Numbered from the stretch's first letter, positions 27,099-36,284 are shown. The stretch is DNA of 64,000 nucleotides from Betaproteobacteria bacterium (GCA_004297625.1 SCTY01000057.1:1-64000), one strand, 5' to 3'. A program made the numbers and translations. Notes: generated by a model not told the origin, from the sequence alone.

Positions 27099-27500
27099 TC
27101 ATGGTTTTACCCACCAGCGGTTTTCCAGCACCTGCGCGATGCGCTGAGCGGCGCGCGCCGCGCCATCGGTCTCGACCGGCTTGTAGCGCACCGGTGCATG
27201 CATTGCCTCGAGCGCCCGCTGCGCAAGCGCCTCCGCCGTGAGTCCGGCATAAGGCACGGCGCGATCGGCGTTGTAGTTGGCAAGCCGCCGGCGCACGTGC
27301 ACGCACTGCTCGAAGTGGCGCTGCGGCGGGAAACTGAGGAACGGCCTGCGCATCGCCACGAGCTCCATGCAAGTGGACAGGCCGCCTTGCACCAGCGCCA
27401 GGTCGCAGCACGCGAGATGCTCGAAGAGGTTATGCACGTAGGCCTTCACCTCGAGGCCGATCGGGCTCGAGATGAAGAGCGCTCTTCGATTGCGGCTCAT
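27099..27500 (-). pseudogene. Glycosyltransferase remnant: N-terminal tip fused to C-terminal domain
   Basis: 133 residues from the ATG at 27500. It starts like a family of MurG-like glycosyltransferases (RRALFISSPIGL, whose relatives continue G-H-x-x-R-D). It then jumps at once to the C-terminal nucleotide-sugar half (EVKAYVHNLFEHLACCDLAL, VQGGLSTCMELVAMRRPF, HFEQCVHVRRRL). Full-length members are about 360-400 residues, so roughly 250 residues of acceptor domain and linker are absent, in frame. The frame stays open to 27606 upstream, but that part has no family match. A deletion between two GGCCTCG-like sites would explain the junction; this is inference. Probably non-functional. Confidence 0.65.
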
Positions 27501-27618
27501 GGCGCGCGTCCAGGCCGAGGCGCGCGGCGTGCCGGCGACGAAGTCGCGCACCGCCTGGGGACCGCGCACGCCCTGCGAGGCGCGCCGACCTTGATGGTCT
27601 AAGGGTTATTGCCGCGCT

Positions 27619-27933
27619 TCAGTTCGCCGCAAGCCACAAGAGCGCGATGAAACCGCCGGCCACGGCGACGTCGGAAATCAGCGCGGCCCCGGCCAGGCTC
27701 GAGACGCGCCTGTCGTGGAGGAGAAAAGCCTTGCCGCCCCAGACGTACTTCCAGAATCGAAGATGAAGCTCCTGGTGGCGGGGCAGAAGGGAGGCGAGCT
27801 GGCGGCTGGACGGTTGCCCGAGCGCGGCGAACTCGCCCGGATGCCGCGAGCGAAGGCTGCCGAGCAGAAGCCGGCGAAATACCCAGCCGCAACCCATTGC
27901 GCCCAGAAGAACCAGGATGGCGGCTGCGGCCAC
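27619..27933 (-). CDS. Small membrane-associated hypothetical protein
   Basis: 104 residues from a GTG at 27933, chosen because GGAG lies 8 nt upstream and it follows the rnhB stop by 14 nt. There is a hydrophobic N-terminus (VAAAAILVLLGAMGCGWVFR), a polar middle (SRQLASLLPRHQELHLRFWK, then YVWGGKAFLLHDRR) and a hydrophobic C-terminus (ISDVAVAGGFIALLWLAA), so two membrane segments with a central soluble part. No family is recognised. It is probably the last gene of the long rpsB-rnhB transcription unit or the first of the accessory block. Confidence 0.6.
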   Translation of the reverse strand: MAAAAILVLLGAMGCGWVFRRLLLGSLRSRHPGEFAALGQPSSRQLASLLPRHQELHLRFWKYVWGGKAFLLHDRRVSSLAGAALISDVAVAGGFIALLWLAAN

Positions 27934-27947
27934 GTCGGCAACTCCAG

Positions 27948-28781
27948 CTAGCCGGGCGCCCGGGTCTTGAGCTGCGCTCGCGCCTTGCGCAGCAGCTCGA
28001 CCACGATTTCGACATGCGGCGAAGCGTCCTTCGACGCGATCACGTCGGCATACCGGCGCTTTAGCAGCCGATGCTGCTTGTCGAAGTCGCCGAGCTCGAG
28101 GGCCGGCGCCTCGGAGAGCTTCTTCGCCTCGCAATAAAGGCGATAGGTCCGCACGCGCAGCGACTCGGCCATCCCGCCCCACGCTTCGCTGAACAGATCC
28201 TTCTGGAAGAACACGCCGACCGGGTAGAAGCTGCGGCGGTGGATCTCGCACGGGCCGACGCGCCCGAGCGCATCGAGGTGCTCGGCGGTGGCGTAGCCCT
28301 TGTGGCGATCGAAGCCGTACTGCGGATAGCGTTCGTGCAGCGCGCACATCTCCGCGTCGCGCGTGGTCTTGGCGATGATCGAGGCGGCCGAGATCACCGG
28401 ATGAAGCGCGTCGCCGTCGACGATGGCCCTGCCCTTGCAGCCCAAATCGGGAAAATGGTTGCCGTCGACCCAGGTTTCGTCGGGGCATACGCCGAGCTGC
28501 TCCACCGCGCGCCGCATGGCGAGCATCGAGGCGTGGAAGATGTTGATGCGATCGATCTCCTCGACGCTCGCCGAGGCCACCGCCCAGGCGATCGCGCGCT
28601 CTTTGATGCGCGCGGCGAGCACTTCGCGGCGCTCGGCCGTAAGCACCTTGGAGTCGGCAAGCCCGTTGATGCGGCGTTTCCTGTCGAGGATCACCGCGGC
28701 GGCGTGCACCGGGCCGGCGAGCGGCCCCCGCCCTGCCTCATCGACCCCGCATACCAGAACGCTATCGACGGCTGTTTTCAA
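27948..28781 (-). CDS. rnhB: Ribonuclease HII with a long C-terminal extension
   Basis: 277 residues. Residues 1-188 are a complete RNase HII: Asp14/Glu15 in VDEAGRG, Asp106 in WVDGN, Asp124 in DGDALHPVISAASIIAKT, and the closing CEIHRRSF. The enzyme removes RNA from RNA-DNA hybrids and single ribonucleotides. Typical proteins end about there; this one continues for some 90 residues (FFQKDLFSEAWGGMAESLRV ... HVEIVVELLRKARAQLKTRA), predicted mostly helical, without a recognised domain. Codon use stays like the rest of the gene, so it looks truly coding. It overlaps lpxB by 20 nt. Confidence 0.92.
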   Translation of the reverse strand: MKTAVDSVLVCGVDEAGRGPLAGPVHAAAVILDRKRRINGLADSKVLTAERREVLAARIKERAIAWAVASASVEEIDRINIFHASMLAMRRAVEQLGVCPDETWVDGNHFPDLGCKGRAIVDGDALHPVISAASIIAKTTRDAEMCALHERYPQYGFDRHKGYATAEHLDALGRVGPCEIHRRSFYPVGVFFQKDLFSEAWGGMAESLRVRTYRLYCEAKKLSEAPALELGDFDKQHRLLKRRYADVIASKDASPHVEIVVELLRKARAQLKTRAPG

Positions 28782-29919
28782 GGACTTCCAGTACCGCGTC
28801 GGCGGCTTTCTGGGCCGTATTCTGCCGCAGCAGGTGGTGGAATTCGTGGAAGCGCTCGATCTGGCGTTTTCGCGCCGCCTCGTCGCGCCACAGGGCGAGC
28901 AGCGCGGCCGCGAGCGCGCCGGGGTTCGCCTCGTCCTGCAGCAGCTCGGGGACCAGCCGCTCGCCGGCGAGGATGTTCGGCATGCCGACGTACGGGAGAT
29001 ACAGCATCGAGCGCATGAGCGCCCAGGTGATCGGCGACTGGCGGTAGGCGATCACCATCGGCGTCTTGAAGAGCGCGGTTTCCAGCGTCGCGGTGCCGCT
29101 CGCGACGAGCGCCATGTCGGCCGCCGCGAGCGCCTCGTGCGAATGGCCGAAGAGCAGCGTGAGCGGAAGGTCCGTGCGCTGATGCTCGTGCACTGCGCGC
29201 TCGAACATGTCGCGCGTGGCGCGCGTGACCGTCGGGCAGACGAAATGCACGTCGTGCATTTCCTGCCGGAAGCGGTGCGCCGCCAGCACGAAGGCGCTCG
29301 CCATGTAATGCAGCTCCGAGCGCCGGCTGCCCGGGAGCAGCGCGATGATGAGCTTCCCCTGCGGAAGCCGCAGCTGCGCGCGCGCCTCGAACTTCTTCGG
29401 CTCCTGCGGAATCACGTCCGCGAGCGGGTGGCCGACGTACGTCACCGGCACGCCGGCCTTCTCGTAGAGCGGCGGCTCGAACGGGAACATCACCAGGATG
29501 CGCGTGACCGAGCGCGCGATTTTTTTCACCCGCCAGCCGCGCCATGCCCACACCGACGGGCTGACGTAGTGGATGGTCGGGATTCCCGCCTCCTTCAGCC
29601 GCCGCTCCAGGCCGATATTGAAGTCGCCGGAATCGACGCCGATGAACAGATCGGGCTGCTCTTCGATCATGGCTTTCGCCAGCCGGCGGCGCACGCTCAT
29701 GATCTCGACGTAGTTGCGCAGCGCCTCGGCGTAGCCGCGCACCGAGAGCTTTTCCATCGGGTAATGCGACTCGAAGCCTTCGGCGATCATGCGCGGGCCG
29801 CCGATGCCGCCGAACAATATCGAACGGCGCCGCGCTTTCAGGGCGGCGATCAGGTGCGCGCCCAGCAGGTCGCCCGAAGCTTCGCCGGCCACCATGCCGA
29901 CGCGCAGAAGCTCGGCCAC
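28762..29919 (-). CDS. lpxB: Lipid-A-disaccharide synthase
   Basis: 385 residues. GMVAGEASGDLLGAHLIAAL at the start, FIGVDSGDFNIGLERRLKEA, HYVSPSVWAWRGWRVKKI and LPGSRRSEL are the GT19/LpxB signatures. It condenses UDP-2,3-diacylglucosamine with lipid X at the inner membrane. The GTG start shares one base with the lpxA stop (TAGTG). Confidence 0.97.
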   Translation of the reverse strand: MAELLRVGMVAGEASGDLLGAHLIAALKARRRSILFGGIGGPRMIAEGFESHYPMEKLSVRGYAEALRNYVEIMSVRRRLAKAMIEEQPDLFIGVDSGDFNIGLERRLKEAGIPTIHYVSPSVWAWRGWRVKKIARSVTRILVMFPFEPPLYEKAGVPVTYVGHPLADVIPQEPKKFEARAQLRLPQGKLIIALLPGSRRSELHYMASAFVLAAHRFRQEMHDVHFVCPTVTRATRDMFERAVHEHQRTDLPLTLLFGHSHEALAAADMALVASGTATLETALFKTPMVIAYRQSPITWALMRSMLYLPYVGMPNILAGERLVPELLQDEANPGALAAALLALWRDEAARKRQIERFHEFHHLLRQNTAQKAADAVLEVLENSRR

Positions 29920-30698
29920 TAGTGGATGATGCCGCGCTTGCTGTTATTCAGAAAATCCAGGATCGCGCGCACCTCCGGGCAGCCGGCCACCTGCTTTTCC
30001 AGCTCGCTGCGCGCCTCGGCGAGCCCCAGGCCGCTGCGGTAGAGCGCGCGATACGCGCGCTTCAGTCCCTGGATCGTATCGGGCGCAAAGCCGCGGCGCT
30101 TCAGCCCCTCGCTATTGATGCCGTAGGGCTTCGCCATGTTGCCCGCTGCGCTGACATACGGCGGCAGGTCCTGGGGCAGATACGTGCCCATTCCGGTAAA
30201 TGAATGCGCGCCGATGTGCACGAACTGGTGCACCAGCGTGGTCGCGCCGAGAATCGCCCAGTCGCCGACGCTCACGTGGCCGGCGAGCTGGCACGCGTTC
30301 GCGAAGATCGTCTTGTTGCCGATCTGGCAATCGTGCGCGAAGTGCACGTATGCCATCACCCAATTCTCGCTGCCGACGCGCGTCACGCCGGCGTCGTGCG
30401 CCGTGCCGCGATTGATCGTCACGTATTCGCGGATCGTGTTGTCGTCGCCGATCTCCACCGCCGTGGGCTCGCCGGCGTACTTCTTGTCCTGCGGCGGCGC
30501 CCCGATCGAGGCGAAATGCCAGATCTGGTTGCGCTTGCCGATGCGCACGCGGCCGTCGATGACCACGTGGGCGCCGATCCAGCTGCCCTCGCCCACCTCG
30601 ACGTGCTCGCCGATGATCGAGTACGGGCCGACCTCGACGTCGGGCGCAAGGCGCGCGCCTGCATGAACCAGGGCGCTCGAGTGAATCCTTGCGCTCAT
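29919..30698 (-). CDS. lpxA: UDP-N-acetylglucosamine acyltransferase
   Basis: 259 residues of left-handed beta-helix hexapeptide repeats. Signature parts are HSSALVHAGARLAPDVEVGP, GAPPQDKKYAGEPT, VHFAHDCQIGNKTI (catalytic His) and the helical C-terminus. It transfers the first 3-hydroxyacyl chain in lipid A synthesis. The ATG overlaps the fabZ stop (ATGA). Upstream open frame through fabZ is ignored. Confidence 0.97.
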   Translation of the reverse strand: MSARIHSSALVHAGARLAPDVEVGPYSIIGEHVEVGEGSWIGAHVVIDGRVRIGKRNQIWHFASIGAPPQDKKYAGEPTAVEIGDDNTIREYVTINRGTAHDAGVTRVGSENWVMAYVHFAHDCQIGNKTIFANACQLAGHVSVGDWAILGATTLVHQFVHIGAHSFTGMGTYLPQDLPPYVSAAGNMAKPYGINSEGLKRRGFAPDTIQGLKRAYRALYRSGLGLAEARSELEKQVAGCPEVRAILDFLNNSKRGIIH

Positions 30699-31129
30699 GC
30701 GTCGTCGGGACGGACCGAGCAAAGGATCATCGCTTCGGCGACCACCTTCCCGGCCACGCGCGCCGTGCACGAGAACTTGCCGATGCCCTTGAGCGCGCGC
30801 TCGAGAACCACCTCGATCTCGAGCTGGTCGCCGGGCACCACCGGCTTCTTGAAGCGAGCGTTGTCGATGCCGACGTAGTAGTAGACCGAGCCGGGCTTGA
30901 GACCGGTGCCGCTCAGAACCAGCACGCCCGCGGCCTGCGCCATGGACTCGAGGATCAGCACGCCCGGCATGATCGGCCGGCCGGGAAAATGTCCCTGGAA
31001 ATAAGGCTCGTTGGCCGAGACGTTCTTGAGCGCCACGACGCGCTTCCCCGGCTCGCACAGCGTCACCCGGTCGATCAGCAGCATCGGGTAGCGCTGCGGG
31101 ATGTGCTTGAGCACCTCCTGGATGTCCAT
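30695..31129 (-). CDS. fabZ: 3-hydroxyacyl-ACP dehydratase FabZ
   Basis: 144 residues of hot-dog fold. LKHIPQRYPMLLIDRV, the catalytic GHFPGRPIMPGVLILESMAQ (His and Glu) and the beta-strand tail are intact. It dehydrates 3-hydroxyacyl-ACP, competing with LpxA and LpxD for substrate, hence the conserved operon. The ATG is one base after the lpxD stop; a GTG nine bases upstream is an alternative. Confidence 0.96.
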   Translation of the reverse strand: MDIQEVLKHIPQRYPMLLIDRVTLCEPGKRVVALKNVSANEPYFQGHFPGRPIMPGVLILESMAQAAGVLVLSGTGLKPGSVYYYVGIDNARFKKPVVPGDQLEIEVVLERALKGIGKFSCTARVAGKVVAEAMILCSVRPDDA

Positions 31130-31130
31130 C

Positions 31131-32108
31131 TCAGCCACTCTTCTTCTCCTTGCGCTCCAGCACGCGCAGCCTTTCCGCGAGATCGGCAAGCCTGCGCACC
31201 AGGGCGGTGTTGCGAGTCCAGGACTCGTGGTCGTCGAAAGGGAACACGCCGGTGTAGGTGCCCGGCCGGCGGATGGAGCGGGAAATCACGGTGGCCGCCG
31301 AGATATGGACATGATCCGCCAGAGTGAGGTGGCCGAGGATGACCGCCGCGCCGCCGATGGTGCAGTGCCGGCCGATGTCCGCGCTGCCCGCGACGCCGGC
31401 GCAACCGGCCATGGCGGTGTGCGCGCCGATGCGCACGTTGTGGCCGATCTGGATCTGGTTATCGAGCTTCACGCCTTCTTCGATGATCGTGTCGTCCATC
31501 GCGCCGCGGTCGATGGTGGTATTCGCGCCGATCTCGACGTCGTCGCCGATGCGCACGCCGCCGATCTGCGGAATCTTCACCCAGCGGCTCGCCTCGTCCT
31601 GCGCCAGCCCGAAGCCGTCGGCGCCGATCACGGCGCCGGAATGCACGATGACGCGCTTGCCCAGCGAGCATTTCGCATACACGACGACCCGCGGATAGAG
31701 GCAGCTGTCGTCGCCGATGGAGACTTCGTCGCCGATCACGCAGCCGGCGCCGATCGATACGCGCGCGCCCAGGCGCGCGCCTGGCGAGACGACCGCCGAG
31801 GGATGGACACCTTCAGGCTGGACGGTCAGCGGGTTGAAGAGCTGCGAGAGCCGCGCGAAATAGAGATACGGCGCGTCGCAGACGATCCGGGGCAGCGCGG
31901 TAAGGGCTTCGCTTTCGGGCGCAAGCACCACCGCCGACGCGTGCGTCTGCGCAAGCTTCGCCTGGTACCTCGGGCTGGAAAAAAAAGTGATCTCGCCGGC
32001 GAGCGCCTGCTCGAGCGAGCCGACCTGCCGCACGGTGGTGGTCGGGTCGCCGGCGACGCGTCCGCCTAGGCGCGCGGCGATCTGCCCGAGCGTCAGCGGC
32101 CCCGGCAT
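31131..32108 (-). CDS. lpxD: UDP-3-O-(3-hydroxyacyl)glucosamine N-acyltransferase
   Basis: 325 residues. The N-terminal uridine-binding domain (LTLGQIAARLGGRVAGD; ITFFSSPRYQAKLAQT) is followed by hexapeptide repeats with the catalytic His in QIGHNVRIGAHTAMAGCAG, then a C-terminal helix (ALVRRLADLAERL). Adds the second acyl chain in lipid A synthesis. Lies 4 nt after ompH. Confidence 0.96.
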   Translation of the reverse strand: MPGPLTLGQIAARLGGRVAGDPTTTVRQVGSLEQALAGEITFFSSPRYQAKLAQTHASAVVLAPESEALTALPRIVCDAPYLYFARLSQLFNPLTVQPEGVHPSAVVSPGARLGARVSIGAGCVIGDEVSIGDDSCLYPRVVVYAKCSLGKRVIVHSGAVIGADGFGLAQDEASRWVKIPQIGGVRIGDDVEIGANTTIDRGAMDDTIIEEGVKLDNQIQIGHNVRIGAHTAMAGCAGVAGSADIGRHCTIGGAAVILGHLTLADHVHISAATVISRSIRRPGTYTGVFPFDDHESWTRNTALVRRLADLAERLRVLERKEKKSG

Positions 32109-32112
32109 CGCG

Positions 32113-32619
32113 TCATTTCGCGGGCGGCTTGCCTTCCAGCGCCTTGATCACCTTGTCGGTGATGTCGATGCGCGGGCTCGCGTAGACGGCGTCCTGGAAG
32201 ATGATGTCGAACTTCTCCTGCTCGGCGATCTGGCGGATGACGCGGTTCGCCTGCTCCACGACCTGCGCCAGCTCCTCGTTGCGCCGCTGGTTCAGGTCCT
32301 CGCGGAACTCGCGCTGCTTGCGCTGGAAGTCGCGGTTGAGGTCGCTGAACTCGCGCTCCTTGTTGCGGCGCTGCGTGTCGCTCATCGTGACGGAGTTCTT
32401 GTCGAGATCGTCCTGCATGCGCTTGAGCTGGTCCGCGATGCGCGCGAGCTCCTGGTCGCGCTTCTGGAACTCGCTCTCGATCTTCTTCTGCGCCCGCTGC
32501 GCGGGCACCGCGTCGCGCAGGATGCGCTCGGTGTTCACGAAACCGAATTTTCCGCTCGTCTGGGCAAACGCCAGCGGAGCGAAGGCGGCAAGCGCGAGGG
32601 CAAGAAGGATTTTTCTCAT
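32113..32619 (-). CDS. ompH: OmpH/Skp-family periplasmic chaperone
   Basis: 168 residues. Signal peptide MRKILLALALAAFAPLAFAQ, then the family core KFGFVNTERILRDAVPAQRA and a long charged coiled coil (about 45-130), forming the tentacles of the Skp trimer that holds unfolded outer membrane proteins. Sits immediately behind bamA, its functional partner. The start is the signal-peptide Met, 12 nt after the bamA stop. Confidence 0.94.
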   Translation of the reverse strand: MRKILLALALAAFAPLAFAQTSGKFGFVNTERILRDAVPAQRAQKKIESEFQKRDQELARIADQLKRMQDDLDKNSVTMSDTQRRNKEREFSDLNRDFQRKQREFREDLNQRRNEELAQVVEQANRVIRQIAEQEKFDIIFQDAVYASPRIDITDKVIKALEGKPPAK

Positions 32620-32630
32620 GAGCGGAAGGT

Positions 32631-34919
32631 TCAGAACCCTGTGCCGAACGTGAATTGTAGCCTCTGTAGCTGATCCCCGCTTCTCTTGTGGATGGGGAAC
32701 GCCCAGGACAGGCGCAGCGGCCCGAACGGCGAGAACCAGGAAAGCGCGAGACCGGTCGAGTAGCGGAAATCGCCCAGGTCGACCTTCTCGCCCTGCCCGT
32801 AGACCTGGCCGGCGTCGAAGAAGGTCGCCAGGCGCAGCGACTGCTCTGCGGTCGCGCCGGGCATCGGGAACTGGAACTCGGCGCTGCCGGCGACCTTCCG
32901 GTTGCCGCCTATGGCGTTGCCGTTCGCGTCGTGCGGGCCGATGGAGAAGGCGCGATAGCCGCGCACGGAATCCGGGCCGCCGACGTAGTAGGCCTTGAAG
33001 AACGGCAGCGGGCGGCCGCCGAGGCCGCCGGCATAGCCGAGATCGCCTTTCAGCATGAGGGTGTAGATGCGCGTGAGCGGATAGAACCACTGGTGCTGGT
33101 AACCCAGCCGGTAGTACTGCAGGTCGCCCTGCGCCAGCTCGCTGCTCGCGCGCATGAACGTGCCGGAATTCGTGACGATCACGCTGTCGCGCGTATCGCG
33201 CTGCCAGCCGGCGGTCAGCGCGCCGTAACGGTACTCATTGCCGAAGTCGCGCGCGAAATCGAGATACCCCTGCGGGCTGTTGGTGAACGTGGTGAGCTTG
33301 ACGGACTCGAGATTGAGGCCGAAGTCGACCGAGGTCACCTCCGATACCGGATAGCCGAACTTGACGCCGCCGCCGAGCGCGTCCGTGACGTAGGGACCTA
33401 CGGCAAGGCTCGACGCGTCGGTTCTGCGCTTGTACACGTCGAACCCCTGGCTCACGCCGTCGATCGTGTAGTACGGATTGAAATACGACAGCGCGTAGAC
33501 CCGGTTTACGTTGCCGCTGTTCACGTTCGCCGACACGAACTTGCCGGTGCCGAAGGCGTTCGCCTGGCGGATCGACGCCGACAGGGCGACCTTCTCCACG
33601 GTGGAGAATCCTATGCCGAGCAGCAGCGCCCCGGTCGCGCGCTCCTTCACGGTATAGAGCACGTCCACCTGGTCCGGGCTGCCTTCCACCGGCTGCGTCT
33701 CGACGTTGACCTCGCCGAAGTAGCCGGTCCGGTCGATGCGCCTGCGCGAGAGCTGTATTTTCGACGCGTCGTAGTAGGCGCCTTCGAGCTGGCGCATCTC
33801 GCGCCGCACGACTTCGTCGCGCGTCTTGGTGTTGCCGGCGACCTCCACGCGGCGCACGTACACCCGGCGCCCGGGGTCGACGGCCACGTTGAACGCCACC
33901 GTGCGCTTTTCCTTGTCGACGGCCGGAATCGCGTTGGCGTTGGCGAACGCGTAGCCCTCGTTGCCCAGGCGCTCGGCGATCGCCTTCGTGCTCGCCGCCA
34001 GCTTCTCGCGCGAGAACACGTCGCCGGGCTTGAGCTGGATCAGCTTCTCCAGCTCCTCCCGCGGCACGAGCATCTGCCCGCTGAGCTGCACGTCGGAGAC
34101 CGTGTAGCGCTCGCCCTCGTTGATGTTGACCGTGATGTAGATATCGCGCCGGTCGGGCGTGATCGACACCTGCGTCGACTCGATGGCGAAGTCGAGGTAG
34201 CCGCGGTCCTGGTAGAACGAGCGCAGGGACTCCAGGTCGGCGGCGAGCTTCTCCCGCGAGTAGCGGTCGTGCTTGGTGTACCAGGTGAGCCACCCCGGCG
34301 TTCTCAGCACGAACAGATCGAGCAGCTCCCCCTCCTTGAACGCCTCGGCGCCGACGATGTTGATGCCGCGGATTTTCGCGACCTCGCCTTCGGTCACCGC
34401 GATGTTGATGCCGACGCGGTTGCGCTCGAGCGGCGTCACCGTCGTCTGCACCTCGGCGGCATACAGGCCGCGCGAAAGGTACTGGCGCTTGAGCTCCTGC
34501 TCGGCATTTTCGAGCACCGAGCGGTCGAAGATCCGGCCTTCGGCGAGGCCCTGCTCGCGCAGCACTTTGCGCACCGCGTCGGGCTCGAACTCCTTCATGC
34601 CGGAAAAGTCGATTTGCGCGACCGACGGCCGCTCCTGCACGAACACCACCAGCACCTCGTTCTCGACTTCGAGGCGCACGTCGGCGAAGAACCCGGTGGC
34701 GTACAGCGCGCGCAGCGCGGCCTGCGCCTTCTCCTCGTTCATGGTTTCGCCGACCTTGACCGGCAGATAGCTGAAGATCGTGCCCGCCTCGGTGCGCTGC
34801 AGGCCTTCGACGCGGATGTCCTTCACCGTGAAGGGGCGGAAGGCCTGCGCTGCTGCCCCCGCGGCCGCCAGGGCGAGGCTTGAGGCGAGGACCGCGGCGA
34901 TCAGAGCATGGCGCAGCAT
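32631..34919 (-). CDS. bamA: Outer membrane protein assembly factor BamA (OMP assembly; unrelated to benzoyl-CoA Bam)
   Basis: 762 residues. A signal peptide (first 25), five POTRA domains (first: FTVKDIRVEGLQRTEAGTIF) and an Omp85 beta-barrel with GPDSVRGYRAFSIGP and the C-terminal sequence ending in LQFTFGTGF, with the terminal Phe typical of outer membrane barrels. It inserts beta-barrel proteins into the outer membrane. The start directly follows the rseP stop (TAG then ATG). Confidence 0.97.
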   Translation of the reverse strand: MLRHALIAAVLASSLALAAAGAAAQAFRPFTVKDIRVEGLQRTEAGTIFSYLPVKVGETMNEEKAQAALRALYATGFFADVRLEVENEVLVVFVQERPSVAQIDFSGMKEFEPDAVRKVLREQGLAEGRIFDRSVLENAEQELKRQYLSRGLYAAEVQTTVTPLERNRVGINIAVTEGEVAKIRGINIVGAEAFKEGELLDLFVLRTPGWLTWYTKHDRYSREKLAADLESLRSFYQDRGYLDFAIESTQVSITPDRRDIYITVNINEGERYTVSDVQLSGQMLVPREELEKLIQLKPGDVFSREKLAASTKAIAERLGNEGYAFANANAIPAVDKEKRTVAFNVAVDPGRRVYVRRVEVAGNTKTRDEVVRREMRQLEGAYYDASKIQLSRRRIDRTGYFGEVNVETQPVEGSPDQVDVLYTVKERATGALLLGIGFSTVEKVALSASIRQANAFGTGKFVSANVNSGNVNRVYALSYFNPYYTIDGVSQGFDVYKRRTDASSLAVGPYVTDALGGGVKFGYPVSEVTSVDFGLNLESVKLTTFTNSPQGYLDFARDFGNEYRYGALTAGWQRDTRDSVIVTNSGTFMRASSELAQGDLQYYRLGYQHQWFYPLTRIYTLMLKGDLGYAGGLGGRPLPFFKAYYVGGPDSVRGYRAFSIGPHDANGNAIGGNRKVAGSAEFQFPMPGATAEQSLRLATFFDAGQVYGQGEKVDLGDFRYSTGLALSWFSPFGPLRLSWAFPIHKRSGDQLQRLQFTFGTGF

Positions 34920-36284
34920 CTAGCCGGTAAGCAGACGATTCAGATCGTTGTAGAAGGCAAAAGCCATCATGACCAGCAGCAGCGCCAGGCCGACGCGCTG
35001 CCCGAGCTCCATCGCACGCTCGGAGACGGGACTGCCCTTTATTATCTCGATCGCATAGTACATCAGGTGCCCGCCGTCGAGCAGCGGGATGGGCAGCAGG
35101 TTCAACACGCCGAGGCTGATGCTGATGAGCGCGAGAAACGTGATGTAGGAAACCCAGCCCATCTGCGCCGATTGGCCGGCGAAATCGGCGATCGTGACCG
35201 GGCCCGAGAGATGCCTCCACGAGACTTCGCCGAGCAGCATCTTGCCGAGCATCTTCAGGCTGAACACCGAGATGTCCCAGGTCTTGGCGAACGCGCGGCC
35301 GAGGCTCTGGAGCGGCCCGTACTGGACGCGGATCAGCATCGTCTCGGTTTGCGAGGGCGGTATGTACGGCGCCGCGCCGATGCGTCCGATGCGCGCCTCA
35401 CCGGCCATCACCGGCTCGGGAACGACCTCCACCGTGCGCGTGTCGGCTCCTCGCTCCACGAGAAGCGCGAGCGGCTTGCCGGGCCGCGCGCGCACCGCGT
35501 TGACGAGCGATTCCCAGGTATCGATGGGCTTGCCGTCGGCGCGTACGATCCGGTCCCCCGCCGCGAGGCCTGCGCGCTGGGCCGGCCCGCCGGCGATGAC
35601 CTGGCCGAGCACCGGCTCGAGCGGCGGCCGATAGAGCCGCAGCCCGACGAGCTCCAGAGCATCGGCTTCCACTTCATCAGCCGGATAAGCGTGCAGGTCG
35701 AGCGTCGTTTCGCCCAAGTGGCCGCGCTCGTCGACGGTCTCGAGGCGCAGCGTTTGCCGCTGCAGCGCAGCCTGCAGCACCCGCCAGCGCAGTTCCTGCC
35801 ACGTGGAGATCGGCACGCCGTCGACGGCACGCACCGTGTCGCGCACGTGCAGGCCGGCCACCGCGGCGGCGCTGCCTGCGGGCGGTTCCGCGAGCACCGG
35901 CCGCGCCTCGGGCAATCCATACATGAAGAGCCCGGCGTAGACGGCGACTGCGAACAGGAAGTTGAACAGCGGCCCGGCCACCACGATGAGGAAGCGGCGC
36001 GCGACGCTTTGGCGGTTGAACGCGCGCCCCACCTCTTCGGGCCGCACCGGGCCCTCGCGCTCGTCGAGCATCTTCACATAGCCGCCGAAAGGCACCGCGG
36101 CGATGACCCATTCGGTACGGTCGGCGCCGCGCCGCCACAGCGCGAGCGGGCGTCCGAAGCCCACCGAGAAGCGCAGCACCTTGACGCCGCACAGGCGCGC
36201 CGCGAGATAGTGGCCGTATTCGTGCACCACGATGAGCACGCCGAGCGCGACGACGAACGCGACCAGGGTCTGCAGCAAGCTCAT
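34920..36284 (-). CDS. rseP: Site-2 RIP metalloprotease RseP
   Basis: 454 residues. Zinc motif HEYGH near residue 22, FGRPLALW, and NLLPIPLLDGGHLMYYAIEI with the third zinc ligand; two PDZ domains lie between (AAAVAGLHVRDTVRAVDGVP; GPAQRAGLAAGDRIVRADGK). Inner-membrane protease that releases sigma-E by cutting anti-sigma factors. ATGA overlap with dxr. Confidence 0.96.
   Translation of the reverse strand: MSLLQTLVAFVVALGVLIVVHEYGHYLAARLCGVKVLRFSVGFGRPLALWRRGADRTEWVIAAVPFGGYVKMLDEREGPVRPEEVGRAFNRQSVARRFLIVVAGPLFNFLFAVAVYAGLFMYGLPEARPVLAEPPAGSAAAVAGLHVRDTVRAVDGVPISTWQELRWRVLQAALQRQTLRLETVDERGHLGETTLDLHAYPADEVEADALELVGLRLYRPPLEPVLGQVIAGGPAQRAGLAAGDRIVRADGKPIDTWESLVNAVRARPGKPLALLVERGADTRTVEVVPEPVMAGEARIGRIGAAPYIPPSQTETMLIRVQYGPLQSLGRAFAKTWDISVFSLKMLGKMLLGEVSWRHLSGPVTIADFAGQSAQMGWVSYITFLALISISLGVLNLLPIPLLDGGHLMYYAIEIIKGSPVSERAMELGQRVGLALLLVMMAFAFYNDLNRLLTG

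Noticed and set aside
27678..27941. Alternative 87-residue frame starting at TTG near 27941
   Set aside because: Shifted shadow of the 104-residue membrane protein; Trp/Pro/Arg-rich with no membrane pattern, and the GGAG site suits the GTG at 27933 better.
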